A DNA stretch of 64,000 bases from Litoreibacter arenae DSM 19593. Its GTDB lineage: Bacteria; Pseudomonadota; Alphaproteobacteria; Rhodobacterales; Rhodobacteraceae. The translations under genes and the position numbers were made by a program. The notes beneath the pieces are model-generated. The model made no database searches and had not been told where the DNA came from. It saw only the letters and a list, made by a program, of their open reading frames with translations. The stretch covers positions 775,085-839,084 of the forward strand of contig NZ_KE557314.1 of assembly GCF_000442275.2 (NCBI RefSeq), read 5' to 3'. Shown piece by piece: positions 8,813-17,567 of this stretch (position 1 is its first letter; every line of letters starts with the position of its first letter).

Positions 8813-10507
8813 CTATTTCACCAGACGTGGGCGGCTGCCCTTGGGTTTCTCGGACGTGTCTTCGATCACCGGGAAATCACCCATCAAATGCGGGCTCATG
8901 CCTTGGTTCTTCAGGTTCTGCAAAAACTGCCCGAACCCGCTGAGGTCGGCCATCATCGGCACCTCTGTCAACCGACGCTGCCCGATACCGCCGATCTCAT
9001 CAAGAATGGTTTGCAGGTTTTCCATCGGGTTCTCAATAAACTCCGCCAAGCTCCATATCCGCACCCGCGCCTTGGTCTTGCCCATGCGAAGCAGATCCAA
9101 ATGCGCAGCCTCTATGCGCTGAAGCTGTGCGGCCACTTTACGCAGGTCTGCGAAGTTCTGGTTGGAATGGAACAGCGGAATTGCCCATGCGCCGGAAATC
9201 ACCGAAATATGCGCGTTCCGGTCAGTCGCCATGAACTCTGTGATTTTCTGGTCGTCGGCAGGGCCAAACTGAAAACACTGATGTTCGCCACGCGTGTTCC
9301 ATATCAAGTTAGTCAAGAAAGCGCCGGGATTGTAGTCCCGCAGGACTGCGCTGTCAGAGATAGCGCCGTTATAAACCGAGTCTCCACCCGCGAAATAGAC
9401 CCTATCCTTGGCGAACAGATTGCCATGGACACGGTTACCGGTGCGACGCGCGATCCAGGCCTCGAAGTCCGCGAATAGATCGGTAAAGCCCTCGAAGACC
9501 GAATAGCGGCCACTGGTCTTGCCATTTTCCCAACCTTCATTCGGAAACCTGCCCTGCATATAGAGACCCGCGCGACCGCGTGTACGCCGCTCCGTTGCGC
9601 GACCGAACAGGCGGTCAATCTTCAATGGATTGGGCTCGGCCATGGTCAAAGCGCGCGCTTCCGGCGCTAAGAAGTCACGGTAGAGACGTTCTGCCTTGGG
9701 CCAGATTTTTCGGGCTACAAAGCAATCTGATCGCCGGAGCAACTGTAGGTGGTCGTCATAGAAGACATGCGGTTTGCCCTGAAAGTCGAACTTCGACAAC
9801 GTCAGGGACCGGCTTTCGATTTTGGTCGAATACAGCCGTGATAGGGTCTGAAAATAGCTCTCGTCGGGGATCCATACGCGCTTGAAGTATCGGTCAAACT
9901 CCTCGCGGCGCGGGTCTTGCAGGATGGCCGACAGCGTTCGCCGCGTCAGGCACCACCACTGCGAGCCCAGATGCGGTGTCAATCCGTCGGGAATCCGCCG
10001 TGTCAGTTTTAGCCGCCTTTGGAGATCGACATAACGGTCGAACAAGCGACGCTGCTTTTTCCACGAGAACGGAAAGCGCAGGGTGAAGCGTTCCTGATCC
10101 AGCCCGCCGACAGTCCAGTCCACCTCGTCAGTGGTCACGGATTCGATGAAGTCGGTCCGGGGGCGTTTATCGAGATAGGTTTGCAGCTCCTGAATCGGAC
10201 GCAATGGCATGCAGGAGCCGCTGGCAAGGTAAACATGACCCACCTCCGGGAAGCTGTCGAGCATGAGCTCGCAAGCGGACTGCGTGGCGGCGACAATTGA
10301 CCAGTTACCCCACTCACAAGCATGGCGCTCGGAGAACCTGACATTGCCCAGATCGTTTAACTTTCCTTTGAAATACTCGAAGGTCGGCCCGTCGACACGC
10401 TTGTCGACATGGATCACCACAGGCTTTCCGTGCTCGGCCCAATGCCGTGCCACTTGGGCGGCGCGGTCCAGCGCTTCATGGACCAGCATGACAAACCCGA
10501 CACTCAT
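8813..10507 (-). CDS. GT14-type (core-2/I-branching family) glycosyltransferase
   Basis: A 564-residue enzyme with the beta-1,6-N-acetylglucosaminyltransferase-like (Branch) fold over about residues 1-290: MLVHEALDRA start, VIHVDKRVDG, the YLASGSCMPLRP segment and a W-x-P-DESYFQT motif. The remainder has no motif I can name beyond resembling C-terminal extensions of Rhodobacteraceae GT14 proteins. The start is ATG 10507: it overlaps the upstream stop in an ATGA and has AAGGGA upstream, whereas the open frame runs 26 codons further without such support. It is translationally coupled to the preceding GT2 gene and followed by the sulfotransferase. The sugar donor cannot be told from sequence. 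Confidence 0.78.
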   Translation of the reverse strand: MSVGFVMLVHEALDRAAQVARHWAEHGKPVVIHVDKRVDGPTFEYFKGKLNDLGNVRFSERHACEWGNWSIVAATQSACELMLDSFPEVGHVYLASGSCMPLRPIQELQTYLDKRPRTDFIESVTTDEVDWTVGGLDQERFTLRFPFSWKKQRRLFDRYVDLQRRLKLTRRIPDGLTPHLGSQWWCLTRRTLSAILQDPRREEFDRYFKRVWIPDESYFQTLSRLYSTKIESRSLTLSKFDFQGKPHVFYDDHLQLLRRSDCFVARKIWPKAERLYRDFLAPEARALTMAEPNPLKIDRLFGRATERRTRGRAGLYMQGRFPNEGWENGKTSGRYSVFEGFTDLFADFEAWIARRTGNRVHGNLFAKDRVYFAGGDSVYNGAISDSAVLRDYNPGAFLTNLIWNTRGEHQCFQFGPADDQKITEFMATDRNAHISVISGAWAIPLFHSNQNFADLRKVAAQLQRIEAAHLDLLRMGKTKARVRIWSLAEFIENPMENLQTILDEIGGIGQRRLTEVPMMADLSGFGQFLQNLKNQGMSPHLMGDFPVIEDTSEKPKGSRPRLVK

Positions 10508-11595
10508 GCCCAGTTCCCTTTGGACATCAGGCCCAGAATCTCGAGTTGCCGCCAGTTGATGTATTTCTCCGACCACTTGCACCAAAGGTCAGGATCCTCG
10601 GAGAGACCGCTGTGATAAGCCTTGTATTCGTGGCTGTTGGCAAAGTGCTCGTTACGCTTCAACTCTTCAGAGGACTTTTGCTCAATCGTCGATAGAAATT
10701 TGGCGTGCAAAAGGCAACCCGAGGTCTTTTCCCCGCCCAGCTGATCGTACACCAAGTTCAAACCACGCGGCAGCAGCATATGGGTCGAACTGACATAGGC
10801 ATAACGTCGATCCCATTTCACCAGCGGGATTTTATTTAGTGCCGGAGCCCTTTTGGGGTCTTCGGCAAAGAAGTGCCGGGCACGTGGGCCGCCTTGTATC
10901 CAAAGATTCCAGTAGTAGTTGTTGCGCTCGATCATGTAATTGCCACTGTCGAACCAGCCCGCAATTTTCAAAGGATCTTCGCCCTCGCAATAGACGGCGC
11001 TGCTGATCGGGCCTTTCGGATACATGTCCAACATAATGCTGCCAAAGGACCGAACAGATGACGCATCCAGCCAATCCGTTAACGCCTTGATCGACCGGGT
11101 ATCGCAATATGGGTAAACCAGAAACTCGTCAGCATCGACGGTCAGGCACCAATGCCCATGCCCAAACCGGCGCTGCAACCATTGCAGCCAATCAACCCCA
11201 TACCGCGACCGCTTATAACTGTGCTCTGTATAGAATACTGATACGTCGGCCTGAGCTTGCAGGTATTCCGAAGTCCCGTCGTCCGAACCGTTATCGACAA
11301 AGAAGAAGTGACTGATCCCCATTTCACGATAGTATTTGATGAAATATGGAAGACGCGCCCTTTCGTTTCTCAGAGTGCAAAACAGCAAGACATCACCCGA
11401 GGTGATCTGGTCCATGCGTGAGGCAACGGGTTTCAGTTCCCGTCGCTTGCGAAGCGCACGGAGTCGGTAGCGCAAACGCTCCCGGCGTAAACTGTGTTTC
11501 TCAAACACCCTCAATTTCACCACTCGTTGCTTAGCTTTTGGTCGAGGTAACGGGCATTTATGCCAGCATTGGTTGTAACCTCTATGATGAGCCAA
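10504..11595 (-). CDS. GT2-family glycosyltransferase (Glyco_tranf_2_4 type), first copy
   Basis: A 363-residue enzyme of the GT2 group that includes PF13704. It has LFCTLRNERARLPYF, the VDNGSDDGT nucleotide-sugar motif and DADE (about residues 154-157) as metal-binding DxD. The N-terminal 55 residues are strongly basic. The start is uncertain: TTG 11595 opens the frame, while GTG at 11523 or 11520 would give a protein about 24 residues shorter. It is a paralogue of the next upstream gene, sharing layout and several blocks such as HWCLTVD and ALNKIPLVKW versus TLNKIPLVKW. Its stop overlaps the GT14 start by four bases. Likely role: addition of sugars to a surface glycan. Confidence 0.75.
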   Translation of the reverse strand: MAHHRGYNQCWHKCPLPRPKAKQRVVKLRVFEKHSLRRERLRYRLRALRKRRELKPVASRMDQITSGDVLLFCTLRNERARLPYFIKYYREMGISHFFFVDNGSDDGTSEYLQAQADVSVFYTEHSYKRSRYGVDWLQWLQRRFGHGHWCLTVDADEFLVYPYCDTRSIKALTDWLDASSVRSFGSIMLDMYPKGPISSAVYCEGEDPLKIAGWFDSGNYMIERNNYYWNLWIQGGPRARHFFAEDPKRAPALNKIPLVKWDRRYAYVSSTHMLLPRGLNLVYDQLGGEKTSGCLLHAKFLSTIEQKSSEELKRNEHFANSHEYKAYHSGLSEDPDLWCKWSEKYINWRQLEILGLMSKGNWA

Positions 11596-11661
11596 TGTGC
11601 CCTAAATATGGAGTATTGTCTCTAAAAGCGACTATTCAAGGAATTTGTTACAATCCTGTGG

Positions 11662-12741
11662 CTACCAATCTCCAGCCAAAATGAGGCCGAGGTCTTCCAG
11701 CTGCTTGGGCCCCTCGTATTCTACGGACTCCGGGTGCCACAACACCGGGTTTTCTGTCAGCGCATCATAGTATTGGTCGAAGTCAGCACTGTTTGAAAAG
11801 TGCTCTTTGCGGTGCTTCTCTTCAGCAGATTTGGTAACGACCGTGTTCAAGAACTTGGTGTGCAGCAAGACCCCGGAGGGCATTAGCCGACCTTCCATGT
11901 CGATATAGGCCGCGTTCAAGTCGCGCGGCAGCATGGAATGGGTAGAGTTCACATACGCAAAACTGCGCTGCCATTTTACCAGCGGAATTTTATTGAGAGT
12001 CGGCGATAGGCGTGGGGTCTTTTTGAAGAAGACACGCTCCCGGGCACCGCCCTGCACCCAAAGATTGCGCATCAATTCCTGACGTCGGGCACGGTAAGGC
12101 CCTGCGTCGAACCATCTGAGAGCGTCGAGCGGGTCTGCTCCTACCTGATAGGGCACATCCCCAACGGCAGAGTCCGGGTACAGATCCAGCATCAGCGCAC
12201 CAAACATCCGGTATTTCGATTTTTCAAGCCATTTGGTCAATCGATTTAGATCGACGCTATCACTTCGCGCGTAGGTAAAAATTTCGTCAACATCAACCGT
12301 CAGACACCAATGCCCGACGCCAAAGCGCGCGAGCAGATGGTTAATCCAGTCAATGCCGAAGCGGGACTCCTTGTAACTTGCATTGGTACTCCACAGCGAG
12401 CAATCCGGCTGCGCCGACACGAGGTCAGCACTTCCATCGCTACTGCCATTATCTACGAAGACGAAATGCGCTACGCCGAGCCTGCGATAATGACCAAGAA
12501 AATGCGGCAGTCTCACACTTTCATTCCGCATCACGCAGAGCAGCAGGACATCATCCGGAGAAATAGATCCTGTGTTGTCGGTAATGCGGTTAAGCTGATG
12601 TCGGCTTCGATACGCGCGCCAAAGCAGCCGTCGCCTCTTCCACCTCATCCGGTAGGCCCACCAAACAGACCTCAACAGATCTTGCTTGGGTAGTGCCGCT
12701 TCAGCGCTCGTAATGTCCCGACTGGTGCCAACGCCATGCAT
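11662..12741 (-). CDS. GT2-family glycosyltransferase (Glyco_tranf_2_4 type), second copy
   Basis: A 359-residue paralogue of the adjacent GT2 gene, with LLCVMRNESVRLPHF, VDNGSSDGS and DVDE (residues 150-153) in the same order and a basic N-terminal region. Both paralogues also share a C-terminal NKIPLVKW block and an LLHTKFL/LLHAKFL block. The ATG at 12741 makes the gene overlap the 3' end of galE by 41 bases; a TTG at 12675 would remove the overlap and cost 22 residues. A 66-base AT-richer gap separates it from the downstream paralogue. It probably acts with galE-supplied UDP-galactose or another sugar nucleotide, but the donor is not determined. Confidence 0.75.
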   Translation of the reverse strand: MHGVGTSRDITSAEAALPKQDLLRSVWWAYRMRWKRRRLLWRAYRSRHQLNRITDNTGSISPDDVLLLCVMRNESVRLPHFLGHYRRLGVAHFVFVDNGSSDGSADLVSAQPDCSLWSTNASYKESRFGIDWINHLLARFGVGHWCLTVDVDEIFTYARSDSVDLNRLTKWLEKSKYRMFGALMLDLYPDSAVGDVPYQVGADPLDALRWFDAGPYRARRQELMRNLWVQGGARERVFFKKTPRLSPTLNKIPLVKWQRSFAYVNSTHSMLPRDLNAAYIDMEGRLMPSGVLLHTKFLNTVVTKSAEEKHRKEHFSNSADFDQYYDALTENPVLWHPESVEYEGPKQLEDLGLILAGDW

Positions 12742-13684
12742 CGGTAATCATCGCCTCCAGTGTTGACCGGTTAGGCTCCCAGCCCAGCTCCGACATTGCG
12801 CGGTCACTTCCTGACACCAGCTTGGTGCAATCGCCAGCGCGGCGCGGGCCTTCGGTGATCGGCACCTCTTTGTTGGTCACGGCGCGACTGTGGTCTATGA
12901 CTTCGCGCACCGAAAAGCCGCTGCCTGTTCCAAGGTTGAAGACGCGGGGCTCATGACCGTCCAGCAGCCATTGAACACCTTTCACATGCGCCGAAACCAG
13001 ATCCATCACATGCACGTAGTCGCGAATGCAGGTTCCATCCGGCGTGTCGTAATCCGTGCCGAACACCGTCAATGCATCCCGCTTGCCGTCAATCGCATCC
13101 AGCATGAGCGGGATCAGGTGCGTCTCTGGCTGGTGGAATTCCCCCACCTCCCCGTCAGGGTCGGCGCCTGCGACGTTGAAATAGCGAAAGATCACATGGC
13201 GCAGGCCGTGGCTCTGCTCGAAGTTTTGCAGGATGTCCTCGACCGCGCGTTTCGATGCCCCATAGGCGTTGATGGGCCGTTGAGGGCTTTCTTCTGTCAA
13301 AGTCACGCCATCCTGCTCGCCGTAGGTGGCGCAGGTCGACGAGAATACGAAATTCAGGCAATCTGCTTCGACCGCCGCTTCGATCAGGTTAAGCGAGCCA
13401 CCCACATTGTTGCGCCAGTACAGGCCCGGATCGCTCATGGACTCGCCAACCTGACTGAGCGCGGCGAAGTGAACGACGGCGACAGGCTGATACTTGGCGA
13501 ACACCTCGTCAAGTCGCGGGCGGTCCAGCAGGTCACCCTGCTCGAAAGGTCCGAATTTTACGGCGTCCTGCCAGCCGGTGCAGAGATTGTCGAAGGTAAC
13601 AGGGGTGAAGCCGGCCTTGGCCAAGACCTTGCAGGCGTGCGAGCCGATATAGCCCGCCCCGCCAGTCACAAGCACGTGCGCCAT
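12701..13684 (-). CDS. galE: UDP-glucose 4-epimerase
   Basis: A 327-residue short-chain dehydrogenase/reductase that interconverts UDP-glucose and UDP-galactose in the cytoplasm. The NAD-binding GGAGYIG motif is at residues 8-14, SST at 115-117, and the catalytic pair is Y141/K145 in YGASK. Length is normal for GalE. It sits between galU and the glycosyltransferase genes, all on the minus strand, giving a route glucose-1-phosphate to UDP-glucose to UDP-galactose feeding the transferases. The gap to galU is 15 bases, so the genes are likely cotranscribed. Confidence 0.95.
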   Translation of the reverse strand: MAHVLVTGGAGYIGSHACKVLAKAGFTPVTFDNLCTGWQDAVKFGPFEQGDLLDRPRLDEVFAKYQPVAVVHFAALSQVGESMSDPGLYWRNNVGGSLNLIEAAVEADCLNFVFSSTCATYGEQDGVTLTEESPQRPINAYGASKRAVEDILQNFEQSHGLRHVIFRYFNVAGADPDGEVGEFHQPETHLIPLMLDAIDGKRDALTVFGTDYDTPDGTCIRDYVHVMDLVSAHVKGVQWLLDGHEPRVFNLGTGSGFSVREVIDHSRAVTNKEVPITEGPRRAGDCTKLVSGSDRAMSELGWEPNRSTLEAMITDAWRWHQSGHYER

Positions 13685-13699
13685 AAAACGGTCCCTAGC

Positions 13700-14593
13700 T
13701 TACTGTGCCGCGTTCCGGACAGCGTGCATCTCTTCCAGATAGCTTGCAAGCTCGTCGCGTAGTTCTTCGCGGGCCAGACCGAATGCAACGGTCGCCTGCA
13801 AATACCCAGCTTTAGAGCCGCAATCGAAACGCTGGCCGCGGAAGCGGTAGCCATACACGTCACGGCCAGCGTCGATTTCCTGCGCGATCGCATCGGTCAG
13901 CTGGATTTCGCCACCAGCGCCCTGCTTGATCTGGTTCAGGTTGTTGAGAACCTTCGGCGTCAGAATATACCGACCGATAACCGCGAGGTTAGAAGGCGCG
14001 CTGTCCAGGCTTGGTTTCTCGACCATGCCTTGCACCGAAACCATGGAGCCCATGTCTTCCTTGATATCCAGCACACCGTAGGCAGATGCCTTTTCCGGCG
14101 GAACTTCCATCGCGGCAACCATGCAGCCGCCGGTCTCTTGGTAGGCTTCGACCATCTGTTGCAGGCAAGGCTTCTCTGCCGCAATGACGTCATCCGGCAG
14201 GATAACGGCAAACGGCTCGTTCCCGATCAAGCGGCGCGCGCACCAGACAGCGTGGCCCAGCCCCAGCGCCTTGTGTTGGCGGATGTAAGCGATGGCACCG
14301 CTGTCCATGTTGGTGTTTTTCAGCGTGGAAAGAAGCTCTTTCTTTCCCTTCTTGCGCAAGGCGTTCTCAAGCTCTGGCGCGTGGTCGAAATAGTCTTCAA
14401 GCGCACCTTTGCCGCGTGAGGTTACAAAGATGAACTCCTTGATCCCTGCCGCGCGCGCCTCGTCGATGGCGTATTGAATGAGCGGCCGGTCAACCAGCGT
14501 CATGATCTCTTTGGGGATGGACTTGGTTGCAGGAAGAAACCTGGTGCCCAAACCGGCAACGGGGAATACCGCCTTCGTGACCTTGCGCTTCAT
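13700..14593 (-). CDS. galU: UTP-glucose-1-phosphate uridylyltransferase
   Basis: A 297-residue enzyme making UDP-glucose from glucose-1-phosphate and UTP. The nucleotidyltransferase signature GLGTRFLPATKSIPKE lies near the N-terminus, followed by VDRPLIQYAIDEA and the C-terminal FRGQRFDCGSKAGYLQA. I chose ATG 14593 because GAGG lies eight bases upstream and homologues start at MKRKVTKAVFP; a longer frame to 14620 has no ribosome site. It is the first gene of the minus-strand run galU-galE-GT2-GT2-GT14-sulfotransferase. Confidence 0.95.
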   Translation of the reverse strand: MKRKVTKAVFPVAGLGTRFLPATKSIPKEIMTLVDRPLIQYAIDEARAAGIKEFIFVTSRGKGALEDYFDHAPELENALRKKGKKELLSTLKNTNMDSGAIAYIRQHKALGLGHAVWCARRLIGNEPFAVILPDDVIAAEKPCLQQMVEAYQETGGCMVAAMEVPPEKASAYGVLDIKEDMGSMVSVQGMVEKPSLDSAPSNLAVIGRYILTPKVLNNLNQIKQGAGGEIQLTDAIAQEIDAGRDVYGYRFRGQRFDCGSKAGYLQATVAFGLAREELRDELASYLEEMHAVRNAAQ

Positions 14594-15020
14594 CTGACTT
14601 GCCTCATGTTTTTTCGCCATCTACTCAACAACGGGACGATTTACTACATATTGATAAACTAGTCTGTCAAAACTGTGGCGATTAGATCGCCTGGAGTTCG
14701 AATCCGGAACACCTCAAACTTCTAGCCTATCTATCGCGTCCTTTCCAGCAGCGCACGTTCCCGCTGCACGTGTGCAGACTGTCGATAACATGACTACAGC
14801 GGGTCCAAACGGGTAGACTTTCCAAAAATTCCCCCGTTTGGACCCAAAAGCCATCCGTATGAAACCATGTTCCTTGGAAGAACACTGTCGGACTGAGGGC
14901 GATGACTTCGCCGACGGCGAGCGCGACGCCGATGTTACGGGCTTTTGAGATATTCGGCTTTTACAAACCGCAGCTTTTAATCAGTCAACCGGTAAAAGCT
15001 CGGATAGCATCGTGTTGGCG
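14594..15020. other. 427-base non-coding gap between kdsB and galU
   Basis: No convincing gene is seen here. The gap holds a 13-bp perfect inverted repeat (14801-14813 and 14833-14845), a small dyad CTGCAC-GT-GTGCAG at 14764-14777, and a tRNA T-loop-like string GTTCGAATCC at 14696-14705 without the rest of a tRNA. A 29-codon ORF (14859-14948) has no ribosome site. The galU promoter should lie in the left part. Confidence 0.6.
14801..14845. repeat. 13-bp perfect inverted repeat with 19-base spacer
   Basis: GGGTCCAAACGGG at 14801-14813 is exactly complementary to CCCGTTTGGACCC at 14833-14845. The 19-base loop is AT-rich. There is no T-run after the repeat on the minus strand, in which kdsB and galU are read, so it is not a standard intrinsic terminator. 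It could be a kdsB 3'-end hairpin, a protein-binding dyad upstream of galU, or a mobile-element scar. Confidence 0.7.
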
Positions 15021-15821
15021 TCATGGATGACCCATCTCCAGCAACATCGCCTCAAGACGCGGGACGTCTTCGGGGTTGTTCAACTCCCAGAACTGGCGAC
15101 CGCGCGCTTCGACTTCGACGCACAGAACTTTGCGGCTGTTTTCCAGAAAGCGCAGCTGCTCAAGCCCTTCGAGCTTCTCCAGCGGGCCAACTGGCCACGA
15201 CGCATAGGCGCGAAGCGCATCGGGGCGATACGCATAGACCCCGACATGGTGGAATACGGGGGTTTCGGCGTTGTTAGAGTATGTATTCGAGGTGAAGGGA
15301 ATGACCTCTTTCGAAAAATACAGCGCGGACATGTCCTGTGCAAACACGGCCGTCGTACCACCTACCCGACCGTTTTTGCGGTCCTCCAGAAAGCCGTTCA
15401 AAGCCCTCCCGTCACACCGCAACACCGGAGTGGCACAGGCCGCATCGGGTGCGTTGCGAAGCCCTGCGATCAGATCTTCGACAAACCACGCAGGCGTCAA
15501 CGGCGCATCGCCTTGCAGGTTCACCACGATCTCCGGCTCTTCCCCCAGCGCGGGCAGCGCATCGGCGCAACGCTCGGTTCCGTTGAAGCAATCGGAGGAG
15601 GTCATGACGACCTCTGCGCCAAACGCTTCCGACGCGGCTTTGATGCGGTCGTCATCTGTCGCCACGACAACCCTATCCACGCCTGTCACAGATTTCGCAG
15701 CATTCCACGACCGCTCGATCAGGCTTTTGGCTTTGCCGGTCGCCCCTCTTAGCGCAACCAAGGGTTTCCCGGGATAGCGGGTCGAAGCGTAGCGGGCGGG
15801 TATGACGATTGTGACCGACAT
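15021..15821 (-). CDS. kdsB: 3-deoxy-manno-octulosonate cytidylyltransferase (CMP-Kdo synthetase)
   Basis: A 266-residue enzyme activating Kdo with CTP before its transfer to lipid A or a capsule anchor. Seen are the N-terminal IPARYASTRYPGKPL motif, VVVATDDDRI, and NLQGDAPL in the middle. Family length is about 250. Its ATG overlaps the stop of cysQ in a TGATG, so the two are translationally coupled. The group-2 capsule homologue is KpsU; proximity to an ABC-2 polysaccharide permease suggests a possible capsule role in addition to lipid A. Confidence 0.93.
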   Translation of the reverse strand: MSVTIVIPARYASTRYPGKPLVALRGATGKAKSLIERSWNAAKSVTGVDRVVVATDDDRIKAASEAFGAEVVMTSSDCFNGTERCADALPALGEEPEIVVNLQGDAPLTPAWFVEDLIAGLRNAPDAACATPVLRCDGRALNGFLEDRKNGRVGGTTAVFAQDMSALYFSKEVIPFTSNTYSNNAETPVFHHVGVYAYRPDALRAYASWPVGPLEKLEGLEQLRFLENSRKVLCVEVEARGRQFWELNNPEDVPRLEAMLLEMGHP

Positions 15822-16603
15822 CAGGCGGACTTCAGCTCAACGCCCGGGGCGTAGGCGATGAAAAACGGGTTCTCGTAGATGGGCTTGCCATAGGTCAGGT
15901 GTGTGTGGTCATCGAACCTGACCACCGCGCCACCGGCCCCGTTCAGCACGGCATGACCTGCGGCGGTGTCCCACTCCATCGTGCGGCCAAGACGGGGGTA
16001 GAGATCCGCCTCCCCCGCAGCCACAAGGCAGAACTTCAAAGAAGAGCCGGCACCGGTCATATCCGCTGTCTTGTATTTCGAGATATAGTCGTCCGTCGCC
16101 TGATCCCGATGCGACTTCGAGGCGACCACGATCAATGCATCGTTGTCAGGCGTTTTGACCTTCAGGGGCTTTGTTAGACCCTGTTTGTCGTGATCGAACG
16201 GCCCCTCCTCCTCAACAGTATTTCCATCCGCGTCAGTGTAGAACATGCGCCCCTTGGCGGGCGCGTAGACCACGCCGCGAACCGGCGTGCCATTTTCGAC
16301 ATAAGCAATGTTCACGGTGAAGTCGCCACGCCTCTTGATGAATTCTTTAGTTCCATCCAGCGGGTCGACGATCAGGAAGTTCGCGGCGCTTTCACTATGG
16401 GTGTCGGCCTGCTCTTCGGTGACCAGCAACACGTCCGGAAAGGCTTCGCGCAGCCCGGCTGAAATCAGCGCGTCCGCAGCTTCATCCGCTGCCGTCACCG
16501 GGCTTTCGTCGGATTTGGCACGCACATCGAAATCGTCAGCGTCGTAGATTTCCATGATCTTATCGCCTGCGTCCAAGGCCAGCTTGCGGAAAACCGCCGT
16601 CAT
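15821..16603 (-). CDS. cysQ: 3'(2'),5'-bisphosphate nucleotidase (PAP phosphatase)
   Basis: A 260-residue inositol-monophosphatase-fold enzyme that hydrolyses PAP, the product left when sulfotransferases use PAPS. The metal-binding motifs are VTEEQ, DPLDGTKEF and WDTAAGHAVL, in the normal order. I place the start at ATG 16603, where homologues begin (TAVFRKLALDAG); the frame continues 42 codons upstream to a TTG but that part is not family-like. No clear ribosome site precedes 16603. It is coupled to kdsB and lies within 9 kb of a sulfotransferase gene, consistent with PAP recycling for glycan sulfation, though CysQ also serves sulfate assimilation. Confidence 0.9.
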   Translation of the reverse strand: MTAVFRKLALDAGDKIMEIYDADDFDVRAKSDESPVTAADEAADALISAGLREAFPDVLLVTEEQADTHSESAANFLIVDPLDGTKEFIKRRGDFTVNIAYVENGTPVRGVVYAPAKGRMFYTDADGNTVEEEGPFDHDKQGLTKPLKVKTPDNDALIVVASKSHRDQATDDYISKYKTADMTGAGSSLKFCLVAAGEADLYPRLGRTMEWDTAAGHAVLNGAGGAVVRFDDHTHLTYGKPIYENPFFIAYAPGVELKSA

Positions 16604-16745
16604 TTTGATGTAATCCAAAACCGAGTTCCTGCCGAATAGTTGATTTAACTTGTCGCTGTTCTTATGCTCTGTCGATAACGGATCGGCAAGTTTTCTGGCG
16701 TTGAAAGACGGGGCGCCGACCGTAGCCAAAGCAGGTTAGTCAAGA

Positions 16746-17567
16746 ATGTTCAGAACCGCCGAGCGCAATACGCATTTTCGGTCAGCCATCGGGCTGGCTG
16801 ATTTGATCTATGTCGGCACGGTCCGTCACATCCGCAAATCGCATCGAAATGCGATTGTCGGGCTGGCGATGAACATGATGACCACGGTTATCATGGTTGC
16901 CGCATTTTACCTGATGTTCTCGATCCTTGGCCTGCGCGGAAGCGCCATTCGCGGCGACTTCATCCTTTACCTGCTGTCCGGCATCTTCCTGTTTCTAACG
17001 CACACAAAGGCCGTTGGTGCGATCATGGGGTCGGAGGGTCCCACCTCCGCCATGATGAAACACGCGCCGATGAACACCGCGATTGCAATCGCATCGTCTG
17101 CCTTGTCCGCGCTCTACATCCAGACGCTGTCCGCCGCGCTGATTCTGTTCATGGTGCACGTCGCCTGGCATCCGGTCGTTATTGACCAACCGATTGGCAC
17201 CATCGGCATGTTCTTGCTGTCATGGTTTTCTGGCGTTGCGGTTGGCATGGTCTTCCTTGCCATCAAGCCGTGGTTTCCCGGCTTTGCGTCCATCGCGTCG
17301 ACGGTCTACAGCCGCGCCAATATGGTTGCGTCCGGCAAGATGTTTGTTGCCAACAGCATGCCATCGGCCATGCTGGCTTTTTTCGACTGGAACCCGCTGT
17401 TTCACTGCATTGATCAGGCCCGCGGTTTCACGTTCATCAACTACAACCCGCATTTCAGCTCTATAAGCTACCCGCTGATCGTGTCGGTCACACTGATAAT
17501 GATCGGACTGATGGGCGAGTTCAAAGCACGCAAGCATGCCTCCATCAGCTGGAGCGCGGCGCGCTAG
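16746..17567 (+). CDS. ABC-2 type polysaccharide export permease
   Basis: A 273-residue membrane protein with about six hydrophobic segments (roughly residues 38-60, 70-90, 108-135, 143-170, 175-190 and 245-262), matching Wzm/KpsM/RkpT-type permeases that export lipid-linked polysaccharide or capsule. The cytoplasmic N-terminus and the FFDWNPLFHCIDQARGF stretch before the last membrane helix are family-like. No ATPase partner, periplasmic adaptor or outer-membrane exporter is next to it, so it must work with genes elsewhere. It diverges from cysQ across 142 bases. Its stop codon TAG is shared on the opposite strand with the alkB stop (17564-17567). Confidence 0.8.
   Translation: MFRTAERNTHFRSAIGLADLIYVGTVRHIRKSHRNAIVGLAMNMMTTVIMVAAFYLMFSILGLRGSAIRGDFILYLLSGIFLFLTHTKAVGAIMGSEGPTSAMMKHAPMNTAIAIASSALSALYIQTLSAALILFMVHVAWHPVVIDQPIGTIGMFLLSWFSGVAVGMVFLAIKPWFPGFASIASTVYSRANMVASGKMFVANSMPSAMLAFFDWNPLFHCIDQARGFTFINYNPHFSSISYPLIVSVTLIMIGLMGEFKARKHASISWSAAR

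Noticed and set aside
14680-14720. tRNA-like T-loop string GTTCGAATCC
   Set aside because: The flanking bases do not form a T-stem or acceptor stem, so at most a remnant; not called as a tRNA or attachment site.
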